The notes below the pieces were generated by a model that saw only the letters and a program-made list of their open reading frames with translations, was not told the origin of the DNA and did no database searches. Source: an uncultured Spirochaetaceae bacterium (GTDB taxonomy: Bacteria > Spirochaetota > Spirochaetia > Sphaerochaetales > Sphaerochaetaceae). From it: a stretch of DNA of 24,530 nt. Shown one piece after another: positions 7,531 to 14,385 of the stretch; the first letter of the stretch is position 1; the number at the start of each line of letters is the position of its first letter. The stretch spans positions 1 to 24,530 of the forward strand of contig CANRIJ010000007.1 of assembly GCA_947630635.1 (NCBI GenBank), given 5' to 3'. The position numbers and the translations under genes were made by a program.

Positions 7531-7560
7531 AGTATAGTTTTCACTCTTATCAAGAGTCAA
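7531..7560 (-). promoter_or_regulatory. infA promoter with an internal inverted repeat
   Basis: On the minus strand TTGACT (7555-7560) and TATACT (7531-7536) are 18 bases apart, the best sigma-70-type promoter in the window. ACTCTT (7543-7548) and AAGAGT (7552-7557) form a 6-bp inverted repeat centred on ATC that sits between and partly over the boxes, so a repressor site is possible. Confidence 0.7.
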
Positions 7561-7587
7561 TAAAACCCTTATTTTGGGCCTCATTTA

Positions 7588-7603
7588 TTGAGCATATGCC
7601 CAA
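7588..7603. promoter_or_regulatory. Near-palindrome upstream of glyA, possible operator
   Basis: TTGAGCATATGCCCAA is a 16-bp palindrome with one mismatched pair. Its left half (TTGAGC, 7588-7593) could be the glyA -35 box, with TACCAT (7612-7617) 18 bases further as a weak -10. A second TTGGGC at 7574-7579 repeats the complement of the right arm. Operator function is inference. Confidence 0.35.
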
Positions 7604-7633
7604 TTTAAGACTACCATTTCCAAGGGAGACACT

Positions 7634-9142
7634 ATGAGTTTTCTTGAAGATTATCTAAAAGAGCATAATGGAAAAATAAGCGCTCCAATGGCAATGTATC
7701 TTGGAGAGTTGGAGCTTGTTTCGAAAGTAAGTCCAAAGACCGCATCTCTCATTGTAAAAGAGCTGAGAGACCAGAGAACCCACCTAAAGCTTATTGCAAG
7801 CGAGAACTTCTCATCTCTATCGGTGCAGAGTGCGATGGGAAACCTCTTGACAGATAAATATGCAGAGGGATTTCCCTTTCACAGATTCTATGCAGGCTGC
7901 GACAATGTCGATGAGATCGAGGCAGAGGGAGTAGAGGAGGCCAAGAGGCTCTTTGGTGCAGAGCACGCATATATTCAGCCTCATTCAGGCGCTGATGCAA
8001 ACTTATGCGCATATTGGGCAATACTCTCAACACGCCTAGAGATGCCGGAGCTTGAGAAGCTTGAGGATACAAATCCTGCCCATATGAAGAGAGAGGATTG
8101 GAATAGGCTCAGAGAGCTTCTTCATAATCAGAGGCTCTTGGGACTCGATTACTACTCTGGCGGACACTTAACCCACGGTTACAGGCAGAATATATCGGCT
8201 CAGCTCTTTGATTCCTATTCATATTCAGTAGATAAAAATACAGGTCTTCTTGATTATGACGAGATTGAGAGGGAGGCAGAGGAGATAAGGCCATTTATTC
8301 TCCTTGCCGGCTACTCTGCATATCCCGGAAAGGTCAACTTTAGGAGAATGAGCGAGATTGCCCATAAAGTCGGCGCTGTCTTTATGGTAGATATGGCTCA
8401 TTTTGCCGGCCTTGTTGCAGGCAAGGTCTTTACTGGCGACTATGATCCGGTTAAGTGGGCAGATGTTGTCACTACAACCACCCACAAGACACTCAGAGGT
8501 CCAAGAGGCGGTATGATTCTATGCAAAGAGGAGTTCAAGGAAGCCGTTGATAAGGGCTGCCCACTTGTAATTGGAGGGCCTCTTCCTCAGATGCTCGCTG
8601 CAAAGACAATAGCTCTAAAAGAGGCAAATACAGATGAGTTTAAGAGCTATGCAGAGAGAATCGTCGAAAATGCAAAGGCACTTGCAAAATACCTTGTAGA
8701 GGATGGAATCAAAGTCGCAACAGGCACAACAGAGAACCATCTTCTCTTGATTGATGTGACTCCATTTGGCCTTAACGGAAGACAGGGAGAGTCCATCTTG
8801 AGAGAGGCAGGTATGACACTTAACAGAAATGCACTCCCATTTGATCCAAACGGTCCTTGGTACACATCTGGGCTGAGAATCGGAACTCCTGCAATAACGA
8901 CACTCGGCATGGGCGAGAAAGAGATGAAGAGGCTTGCCTCTGTAATAGCAAGCGTTCTAAAGGATGCTCACCCTGTGACACTGAAATCTGGAGAGAAGTC
9001 AAAGAACAAGGCCAAGTGCAGTGATGCTGTGATGGAGAGTGCAAAGAAGGAGATTGCCTCTCTTCTTGAGGAGTTCCCGCTCTATAAGGAGCTGGATCTG
9101 GAGTACCTTGAGAGGGCATTTCCATATAAAAACGAAGAATAG
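7634..9142 (+). CDS. glyA: Serine hydroxymethyltransferase, long spirochaetal form
   Basis: The 502-residue protein is a fold-type I PLP enzyme that converts serine and tetrahydrofolate to glycine and methylene-tetrahydrofolate in the cytoplasm, supplying one-carbon units. Visible motifs are LIASENFSS, ANLCAYWAIL, VDMAHFAGLVAG (the Asp contacts the PLP ring nitrogen) and TTTTHKTLRGPRGG with the Schiff-base lysine at Lys285. It is about 80 residues longer than the usual 415-430 because of an N-terminal extension, an insertion (about residues 136-175, with EKLEDTNPAHMKREDWNRL) and a C-terminal addition; from memory this matches treponemal SHMTs. AAGGGAG lies six bases before the ATG. The gene is monocistronic, with an infA-divergent promoter region before it and a strong terminator after it. 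Confidence 0.97.
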   Translation: MSFLEDYLKEHNGKISAPMAMYLGELELVSKVSPKTASLIVKELRDQRTHLKLIASENFSSLSVQSAMGNLLTDKYAEGFPFHRFYAGCDNVDEIEAEGVEEAKRLFGAEHAYIQPHSGADANLCAYWAILSTRLEMPELEKLEDTNPAHMKREDWNRLRELLHNQRLLGLDYYSGGHLTHGYRQNISAQLFDSYSYSVDKNTGLLDYDEIEREAEEIRPFILLAGYSAYPGKVNFRRMSEIAHKVGAVFMVDMAHFAGLVAGKVFTGDYDPVKWADVVTTTTHKTLRGPRGGMILCKEEFKEAVDKGCPLVIGGPLPQMLAAKTIALKEANTDEFKSYAERIVENAKALAKYLVEDGIKVATGTTENHLLLIDVTPFGLNGRQGESILREAGMTLNRNALPFDPNGPWYTSGLRIGTPAITTLGMGEKEMKRLASVIASVLKDAHPVTLKSGEKSKNKAKCSDAVMESAKKEIASLLEEFPLYKELDLEYLERAFPYKNEE

Positions 9143-9160
9143 GCCATGCTAAAGGCTTTG

Positions 9161-9192
9161 AAAATGAGAGTCTCAGCACTCTCATTTTTTTT
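9161..9192 (+). terminator. Intrinsic terminator of glyA
   Basis: AAAATGAGAGT (9161-9171) pairs perfectly with ACTCTCATTTT (9178-9188) over 11 bp around a CTCAGC loop, followed by a run of eight T (9185-9192). It lies 18 bases after the glyA stop. Confidence 0.9.
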
Positions 9193-9261
9193 GATTTGGG
9201 AATTATTAGGCGGGTTTATTTGCAATAATCTGTATTTTTGCCCATTTACGGCCTTCTTTTG

Positions 9262-9290
9262 TTGCCTAAATTGACTTTGCTTAGTTAAAT
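9262..9290 (+). promoter_or_regulatory. Candidate promoter of the small lipoprotein gene
   Basis: TTGCCT (9262-9267) and TTAAAT (9285-9290) are 17 bases apart. Six bases then separate the -10 box from an ATG at 9297, the spacing seen at other leaderless-looking starts in this window. A second -35-like TTGACT (9271-9276) has no good partner. Confidence 0.4.
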
Positions 9291-9296
9291 ATCTAT

Positions 9297-9660
9297 ATGC
9301 AAAAGAAAAACAAAGGGGATTTTGGTTTTATTGTCATTGGCTTTATTGGTATCACTGGTGGTTTTGATTTTCTCTTGTGATAATGGGACTTCGTTTAGGA
9401 ATATTATTGATAGTTCCTCGCTTAATAATCAGACAATTTATGGTGTTATAGCTAAGCAAAGCGATCCTAGCGTTCCTTTAGATGATGGTTTTAGTTTTAT
9501 AGCACCACGTTCAGGTGTCATAAATTTGCCTGCTGGAAGCTATTGGGTATATTTATCTTTGACTTCTAAAGGAAGCTTTGATAATGGTTATCCACTTACA
9601 TTGAATTCAGGGGATAATCCAATGGATCTATATGTGCCACTTAACTATATTCAGAGATAA
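9297..9660 (+). CDS. Small AT-rich lipoprotein gene, start probably frameshifted
   Basis: From a TTG at 9322 the frame encodes 112 residues: a hydrophobic stretch ending LVVLIFSC, a good lipobox with Cys about residue 19, then a Ser/Asn-rich mature part of about 93 residues ending in VPLNYIQR, which I do not recognise. It is presumably anchored in a membrane. The TTG start gives a signal peptide with no positive charge. An ATG at 9297, placed 6 bases after a -10-like box, would supply MQKKNKG, but it is one base out of frame; losing one base in the homopolymer-rich stretch 9301-9318 (for example GGGG to GGG) would join them as MQKKNKGILVLL. So this is either a frameshifted or phase-variable gene, a sequencing error, or a gene starting at TTG. 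Codon use is more AT-rich than in neighbouring genes. Confidence 0.55.
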
Positions 9661-9736
9661 TAACTTGAAAATGTAAAACTTTGATATCCTAGTAAGCTAT
9701 TTATCTTTTTCACATTATGTAAAAAGAGTCTATTAT

Positions 9737-9766
9737 AAAAGGACGCTCTTAGAGCGGCCTTTTTTT
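9737..9766 (+). terminator. Intrinsic terminator after the small lipoprotein gene
   Basis: AAAAGG-A-CGCTC (9737-9748) pairs with GAGCG-G-CCTTTT around a TTA loop with one A-G mismatch, followed by a run of seven T (9760-9766). It lies 77 bases beyond the gene. In between, TTTT-C-ACAT-T-ATGT-A-AAAA (about 9707-9725) is a weaker imperfect palindrome. Confidence 0.85.
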
Positions 9767-9989
9767 ATGGTTTAATTATAAGATATGTTTTTGTCACTTT
9801 TCTTTAAGATAATCAATTGATTTATAATCTCATGTTTAATAGTTATCTTGTACAAAAAATCATATGTTCAAATGAATGAGTTTATTGTTAGCAGATAATG
9901 ATTTTAAACAACTAAAAGTTTTTTTACGGCAAATGATTGAGGCCTAATGCCGTTTGATTTGAAGTAATATAAATAAAAATTATTCTCAA
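9767..9989. other. AT-rich gene-free stretch with palindromes
   Basis: No convincing gene is seen between the lipoprotein stop (9660) and the dihydropyrimidinase start (10026), 365 bases. After the terminator the stretch is AT-rich. AATCAATTGATT (9811-9822) is a perfect 12-bp palindrome. ACGGCA (9926-9931) and TGCCGT (9948-9953) form a 6-bp inverted repeat around 16 bases, preceded by seven T; it is not followed by a T-run, so it is a poor terminator. I see no tRNA-like fold, riboswitch or transposon end. Confidence 0.5.
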
Positions 9990-10018
9990 TTGAGAGTTTG
10001 GCGATATGAACTTAAACT
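9984..10018 (+). promoter_or_regulatory. Leaderless-type promoter with overlapping palindrome, dihydropyrimidinase operon
   Basis: TTGAGA (9990-9995) and TAAACT (10013-10018) are 17 bases apart, and the ATG follows 7 bases after the -10 box, so transcription should begin at or next to the start codon. The -35 box is the right half of the perfect 12-bp palindrome TCTCAATTGAGA (9984-9995), which shares the core TCAATTGA with the palindrome at 9811-9822. A regulator bound here would block RNA polymerase. Confidence 0.5.
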
Positions 10019-10025
10019 TTTGACT

Positions 10026-11393
10026 ATGGGAAATATACTGATTCAAAACGGCTTATTGGTCGATACAGAGTGGACTAAGCATGCAGACCTCTTAATAGAG
10101 GGATCTAAGATAAAGAGAATCGCACATAGAATATATCAAGAGGATTGTCCTGAGGGGACAAGTGTTGTTCATGCAGATGGACTATGCATACTTCCGGGAA
10201 TAATCGATGCACATACGCATTTTCATTTAGTATCCCGAGGGACTGTTACAGCCGATTCTTTTATTGAGGGCTCAAGGCTTGCAGCATTTGGAGGCGTGAC
10301 AACTGTCATCGATTTTGCCGATGACAATAAGGTGTCACTTGATGAATCGCTTTCACTTAGGCTCTCTGAGATGAGGGATATGGCAATAGACTATGCACTT
10401 CATCAGGGAGTCTATAAGTATAGGGATACTCTCAAGGATGAACTTAAGAGAGTAAAAGAGAGGGGCATTGGAACCATTAAGATATTTACAACGTATAAAG
10501 ACATTGGATATCTTGTTGAGAAGCGAGACGAGCTCAAGGCAATCTTCTCAATCTGCAAAGAGCTTGGCCTAATGGTATCTGTACACTCCGAGGATGATAA
10601 GATAATTACTGAGAGAACTGCATCCTATAAGGGAGAATGGAAACCTTCAGCGCATTCGGATATAAGACCCGCTGAAGCAGAAAAGGAGGCAATCAAATAT
10701 GTTGCCTCTATTGCCCAAGAGCTTGATATGCCAGTCTATATTGTCCATCTCTCATCTAAAGAGGGCCTTGAAGAGGCCAGAGATATGAGAGAGAAGGGCG
10801 TGAGGATCATCCTAGAGACGACTCCGACCTACCTTTTCCTGAATAGAAGCCTTCTTGAGAGAGATGATGGCGCCTTATTTGTTATGACTCCACCGCTTAG
10901 AACAAAGGAAGACAATGATGCGCTAAAGGATGCAGTTGAGAATGGCGAAATACAGATAATCGCAACTGATCACTGTGCATTCACTAGGGAGCAGAAGCTA
11001 AAGGAGCAAGACCCAAGAAAGATTCTTCCAGGAATTCCGGGAACCGAGGAGCTATTGCCTCTTATCCACACTTTCTCAGTCTCTGAGGGAAATCTGAATC
11101 TTTCGCAGATAGTAAATCTTCTCTCCACTGGTCCTGCAAAAGAGTTTGGTCTCTATCCAAAAAAGGGAATTTTGAGAGAGGGCTCAGATGCTGATATCGT
11201 CCTCTTCGACCCAGATGAGTCCTGGACACTCTCTAAGGATACTCTTCATAGCGCAAGCGGTTACACAGCCTATGAAGGAGTAACAGTGACTGGCAAGGTG
11301 GTCATGACATACTTAAGAGGCAGGCTTATCATGGGAGACGGAATCTACCTTGGACTAAAGGGCGACGGACAGTTTGTTAAGGCCGAAAGATGA
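10026..11393 (+). CDS. Dihydropyrimidinase / hydantoinase-type cyclic amidohydrolase
   Basis: The 455-residue metal-dependent amidohydrolase carries the full binuclear zinc site of the dihydropyrimidinase group: His63 and His65 (DAHTHFH), the lysine normally carbamylated at Lys152 (TIKIFTTYK), His187 (SVHSEDD), His241 (YIVHLSS) and Asp315 (ATDHCAF). GGVTTVIDF and the C-terminal GSDADIVLFDPDESW also fit. These enzymes open 5,6-dihydrouracil, dihydrothymine or substituted hydantoins in the cytoplasm. Dihydroorotase or allantoinase is less likely given the overall length and motif wording, but the exact substrate is open. I chose ATG 10026 over an in-frame TTG at 9990, because that TTG lies in the predicted -35 box. 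Its stop overlaps the next start by four bases (ATGA), tying it to the HAD-cytidine deaminase protein. Confidence 0.88.
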   Translation: MGNILIQNGLLVDTEWTKHADLLIEGSKIKRIAHRIYQEDCPEGTSVVHADGLCILPGIIDAHTHFHLVSRGTVTADSFIEGSRLAAFGGVTTVIDFADDNKVSLDESLSLRLSEMRDMAIDYALHQGVYKYRDTLKDELKRVKERGIGTIKIFTTYKDIGYLVEKRDELKAIFSICKELGLMVSVHSEDDKIITERTASYKGEWKPSAHSDIRPAEAEKEAIKYVASIAQELDMPVYIVHLSSKEGLEEARDMREKGVRIILETTPTYLFLNRSLLERDDGALFVMTPPLRTKEDNDALKDAVENGEIQIIATDHCAFTREQKLKEQDPRKILPGIPGTEELLPLIHTFSVSEGNLNLSQIVNLLSTGPAKEFGLYPKKGILREGSDADIVLFDPDESWTLSKDTLHSASGYTAYEGVTVTGKVVMTYLRGRLIMGDGIYLGLKGDGQFVKAER

Positions 11394-12541
11394 TAAAAGC
11401 GCTTCTTTTTGATATGGATGGGGTTTTGGTAAGCACTGAAGACCTCTCAATGACTATAGGAAAAAGATACTTTGAGAGTAAGGGAGCAAGATGCTCAAAA
11501 AAGAATTTTGAGAAGCATCTTGGAATGGGTGAGAGAACCTTCTTTGATGGAGCAAATAGCGAAGTTCATCTAAAAGACTACTCTTATGATGAGGCCTCAA
11601 GGTTTTTCAAGGACGAATACCTTAGGGATCTCGATAAAATAGAGATTGCGCTTCCTGGTGCTCGTGAGATACTCAAAGCCGCAAAAGAGCTTGGTCTCAA
11701 GATTGCAATCTGCTCATCAGCGCCAGACTGGAAAGTCAGAGTTAATTTCAATGCTCTTGGATTCAATGAGGATTATGTGGATCTTATTCTTACTGGAAAG
11801 GATGTCACTAAGAATAAGCCAGATCCGGAGATATATCTTAAGGCCATGGAAATCCTTGGAGTTAAGAGCAATGAGGCTATAGTGTTTGAAGACACCAAGG
11901 GCGGAATCGAGAGTGGAAAGCGCTCTGGCTCTAAGACAGTCTCTGTTCTAAATACAATCAGCTTGAGCGAAGCAGAGAGCGCAGGGGCCGATTTCATAGT
12001 CACTTCACTTAGATCATTCAGTACCAAAGAGAGTTTAGAGGGGCTCTTGAAGAGAGCCTCTGACTATAAGAATCCGATTTACAGAAAATTCGGCTCTCAT
12101 TATGTCGGAAGGTCAAAGAGGGCTATGATGCTATCACTTGAGGAGAAGATAAAGAATGCCGAGAAGATGGCGTGGGATGCACTTGAAAATGCATACTCTC
12201 CATTTTCGCATTTTAGAGTAGGCTCTGCGCTTATCTCATATGGCACAGGGAAAATCTATTCAGGCTGCAATGTTGAGAACTCCTCCTATGGTGCGACAAT
12301 CTGCGCTGAGAGAAATGCTGTGACAACTGCTGTAAGTAGTGAAGGCGCTCTTGGAATCGAGGCAATTGTAATAGTATCAGAGGTCGATCCTCCGGCTCCT
12401 CCGTGCGCAGTATGCAGACAGTTTCTCACCGAATTCTCAGATGAGCACACTAAGGTAATCCTTATTTCTAAATCTGGCTATCGAGAGGAATTTGAGTTCT
12501 CTGATCTCATGCCGTATCCATTTATTCTGGATTCAAAATAA
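11390..12541 (+). CDS. HAD-family phosphatase fused to cytidine deaminase
   Basis: The 383-residue protein joins two enzymes. Residues 1 to about 215 are a HAD subfamily IA (beta-phosphoglucomutase-like) hydrolase with Asp8 and Asp10 in FDMDG, the ICSSAP motif II, the Lys of NKPDPE and the acidic motif FEDTKGG. Residues about 248-383 are a complete cytidine deaminase: SPFSHFRVG, GCNVENSSYGATICAERNAV with zinc ligand Cys305 and catalytic Glu307, and PPCAVCRQF with Cys339 and Cys342. One polypeptide could therefore dephosphorylate a pyrimidine nucleotide and deaminate cytidine to uridine; the phosphatase substrate is inference. The joint contains an ATG pair with a ribosome-binding site (see 12118-12130), so a separate deaminase may also be made. 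It overlaps the dihydropyrimidinase gene by four bases, suggesting pyrimidine salvage or breakdown. Confidence 0.9.
   Translation: MIKALLFDMDGVLVSTEDLSMTIGKRYFESKGARCSKKNFEKHLGMGERTFFDGANSEVHLKDYSYDEASRFFKDEYLRDLDKIEIALPGAREILKAAKELGLKIAICSSAPDWKVRVNFNALGFNEDYVDLILTGKDVTKNKPDPEIYLKAMEILGVKSNEAIVFEDTKGGIESGKRSGSKTVSVLNTISLSEAESAGADFIVTSLRSFSTKESLEGLLKRASDYKNPIYRKFGSHYVGRSKRAMMLSLEEKIKNAEKMAWDALENAYSPFSHFRVGSALISYGTGKIYSGCNVENSSYGATICAERNAVTTAVSSEGALGIEAIVIVSEVDPPAPPCAVCRQFLTEFSDEHTKVILISKSGYREEFEFSDLMPYPFILDSK
12118..12130 (+). promoter_or_regulatory. Internal ribosome-binding site and ATG at the HAD-deaminase junction
   Basis: GAGGG (12118-12122, within AAAGAGGG) lies five bases before the in-frame ATG at 12128. 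Starting there would give a 137-residue protein beginning MLSLEEK, the normal size of a free-standing bacterial cytidine deaminase. Another ATG at 12125 is immediately before it. Confidence 0.45.
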
Positions 12542-12551
12542 GGCTCGTAAC

Positions 12552-12580
12552 TTTTCAATCGGATAGGTTTTTCATATTAT
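12552..12580 (+). promoter_or_regulatory. Promoter of the PLD lipoprotein operon, near-leaderless
   Basis: TTTTCA (12552-12557) and TATTAT (12575-12580) are 17 bases apart; the ATG at 12589 follows the -10 box by eight bases and no Shine-Dalgarno sequence is present. Confidence 0.45.
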
Positions 12581-12588
12581 TGTCTATT

Positions 12589-13872
12589 ATGAATAAGGGG
12601 CTGGCATTTTTATTCATTCTTATTGCATTTTTATTAGTTTCATGCAGTTCCCTTAAAGATTTTACGTCCAAGGTTGCCACTTCTGAGACCATGACACTTC
12701 CAGAGAAGTTGGAGTACTTTGGCGGTGTTCCGGTAAGTGTTGATATGCCAGAGATTTACGTCGATGGCACAGATTGGTTGATTAGGATGACTGATCTTGT
12801 CAAAGAGGCAGAAGACTATATTCTGATTTCCACATTCCTGGGCTCTTATACAGATTCTCTTAGTAGCCTTTACGACGCGATTATGGAAAAGGCCAAGGAG
12901 GGAGTCGATGTCTATTTCATAATGGATGGAATCTCCTCCTTTGATATGACCGAGACAAAGAATTTTATGACTCCTCTCTATTTTCTCAGGGATAATGGCG
13001 TCAATCTTGTAGAGGCATCTCCCGCCTCTGGATTGAGGCTGATGAACCTCAATTCTCTTTTAGATAGAGACCATAGGAAAATCATGATAATCGATGGAAA
13101 GTACTCTGCAATCGGTGGTATGAATCTCAATTACATCTCCCTTGGGGCAGGAGAGGGCAATACCCAGAGGGACAGCTTCTATGTGTTTGAGTCTTCATCC
13201 CTGACAAGCGCTTTGATTGATGTCTTTATAAAGGCCTGGAATCAGTATTCTGTGCAGAAGATCGATAAATCCATGTTCCAAGTTGATGAGAATCGTGATG
13301 GAGTCTACTTGGCATGGCTCTTTAATAGGGGAAAAAACAGCAAGACATCTATTGCTGGGATGTTTGGCTCTCTTATTGGGAGCGCCAAAGAGTCCATTGT
13401 GCTGCTTCCTTATCTTCCTATCTTGGAAAAGGAGATGACAAAGTCGCTTAACCTTGCAGCAGAGAGGGGGGTTGAGATTGAGATGCTTGTCCCAGTTGAT
13501 ACCCGCGGCTATGCAGAGGAAGGACTCTACTATTATTTTCCAAAGCTTGTAGATTCTGTTGATGCTGACATCTACTTATCCATAGATGATAACGAGAGTG
13601 GAGAAGTGCTTCCTCTACTGCATGAGAAGCTGATGATTGTGGATGGCAGATACGTAATGATCGGATCTACGAATTTCAATCTTCGCTCAATGGAAATGAA
13701 CTATGAGATATCTCTTGTGATTGATAGCCCAGAGCTGGCCACTATAGTCACAGACCATGTCCAGAGAATTAAGGAGACCTCCTCATTCCTTCTTACTGAA
13801 GAGCTTGCAGATTCGCTCTATAAAGAGGGTGCCAGTCTTTTAAGCTATCTCTTTATGTATTTTGGGGGCTAA
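12589..13872 (+). CDS. Phospholipase D-family lipoprotein (cardiolipin synthase-like)
   Basis: The product of about 427 residues starts with a lipoprotein signal peptide (MNKGLAFLFILIAFLLVSC, lipobox LVSC) and has both HKD motifs of the phospholipase D superfamily: His162, Lys164, Asp169 (HRKIMIIDG followed by GGMN) and His345, Lys347, Asp352 (HEKLMIVDG followed by GSTNFNLRS). Two intact motifs suggest an active phosphatidyl-transferase or phosphodiesterase. Cardiolipin synthase is the usual automatic label, but true ClsA has N-terminal membrane helices instead of a lipid anchor, so a periplasmic or outer-membrane enzyme acting on phospholipid or polyphosphate-linked envelope material is as likely. 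I chose ATG 12589 over an in-frame TTG at 12580, which lies in the -10 box. The next gene starts directly after its stop. Confidence 0.88.
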   Translation: MNKGLAFLFILIAFLLVSCSSLKDFTSKVATSETMTLPEKLEYFGGVPVSVDMPEIYVDGTDWLIRMTDLVKEAEDYILISTFLGSYTDSLSSLYDAIMEKAKEGVDVYFIMDGISSFDMTETKNFMTPLYFLRDNGVNLVEASPASGLRLMNLNSLLDRDHRKIMIIDGKYSAIGGMNLNYISLGAGEGNTQRDSFYVFESSSLTSALIDVFIKAWNQYSVQKIDKSMFQVDENRDGVYLAWLFNRGKNSKTSIAGMFGSLIGSAKESIVLLPYLPILEKEMTKSLNLAAERGVEIEMLVPVDTRGYAEEGLYYYFPKLVDSVDADIYLSIDDNESGEVLPLLHEKLMIVDGRYVMIGSTNFNLRSMEMNYEISLVIDSPELATIVTDHVQRIKETSSFLLTEELADSLYKEGASLLSYLFMYFGG

Positions 13873-14385
13873 ATGAGACGCATTTCTCTGATTTTCGTCT
13901 TTATGCTGCTTCCATTTTTGCTCTTTTCAAAGCCAGGCTTTGGATGGAGCTTGGCTCCTGTCGGGGAGCTTCTGCCAAGTGGTGGTGCATATGGAGCGCT
14001 AGGAGCATCATTTGTCTTCTCTCCTTGGGTTAATAGACATGTCGGAGATATTGAGGCAGAGCTTCAGTTTGCACCAGTTAGTCCCTATTTGGAGGCAGTC
14101 AATCTAAAGCTCTCGTCACCTCTTTTCTGGCTTATAAAGAATCCGTTTAGATTTATATTCTCAAACTCTGTCTACTGGGCACCGAAGCTTGCGCTCGGAG
14201 CTCAATACAGAATGCCCAATGATTGGGCAGTATATATGTCTATTGCGCCTCTTTCATTTCAGGACAATGAGTATGTCTATGAGTTCTTATCCCCATATGT
14301 GCTTTATGATTTTGAGAACAATAGGTGGGGCTGGGGCGCATATATAATGAAGTTTGCATACTTCTTTGGAGGAACAGATGACTAG
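13873..14385 (+). CDS. Small exported protein, probable outer-membrane barrel, first of pair
   Basis: The 170-residue product begins with a clear signal peptide (MRRISLIFVFMLLPFLLFS). The remainder alternates aromatic and polar residues in strand-like segments (ALGASFVFSPW, LGAQYRMPNDWAVYMSIAP, WGWGAYIMKFAYFFGG), as in small outer-membrane beta-barrels. I recognise no family. It starts immediately after the PLD stop codon, with GGGGG (13864-13868) as a ribosome-binding site inside the PLD end, and its own end overlaps the next gene by eight bases. Such tight packing argues for co-expression with the PLD lipoprotein. It could also be a soluble periplasmic protein. Confidence 0.7.
   Translation: MRRISLIFVFMLLPFLLFSKPGFGWSLAPVGELLPSGGAYGALGASFVFSPWVNRHVGDIEAELQFAPVSPYLEAVNLKLSSPLFWLIKNPFRFIFSNSVYWAPKLALGAQYRMPNDWAVYMSIAPLSFQDNEYVYEFLSPYVLYDFENNRWGWGAYIMKFAYFFGGTDD

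Noticed and set aside
7507..7633. Glycine or folate riboswitch upstream of glyA
   Set aside because: The predicted leader is too short and I see no conserved riboswitch core; only palindromes are present.
9926..9953. Stem-loop ACGGCA/TGCCGT as a terminator or small RNA
   Set aside because: Only six base pairs with a 16-base loop and no T-run after it; kept only as a note on the gene-free stretch.
9143..10025. AT-rich patch as a mobile element insertion
   Set aside because: No transposase, integrase, terminal inverted repeats or target-site duplication was visible; it holds one small lipoprotein gene and ordinary terminators.
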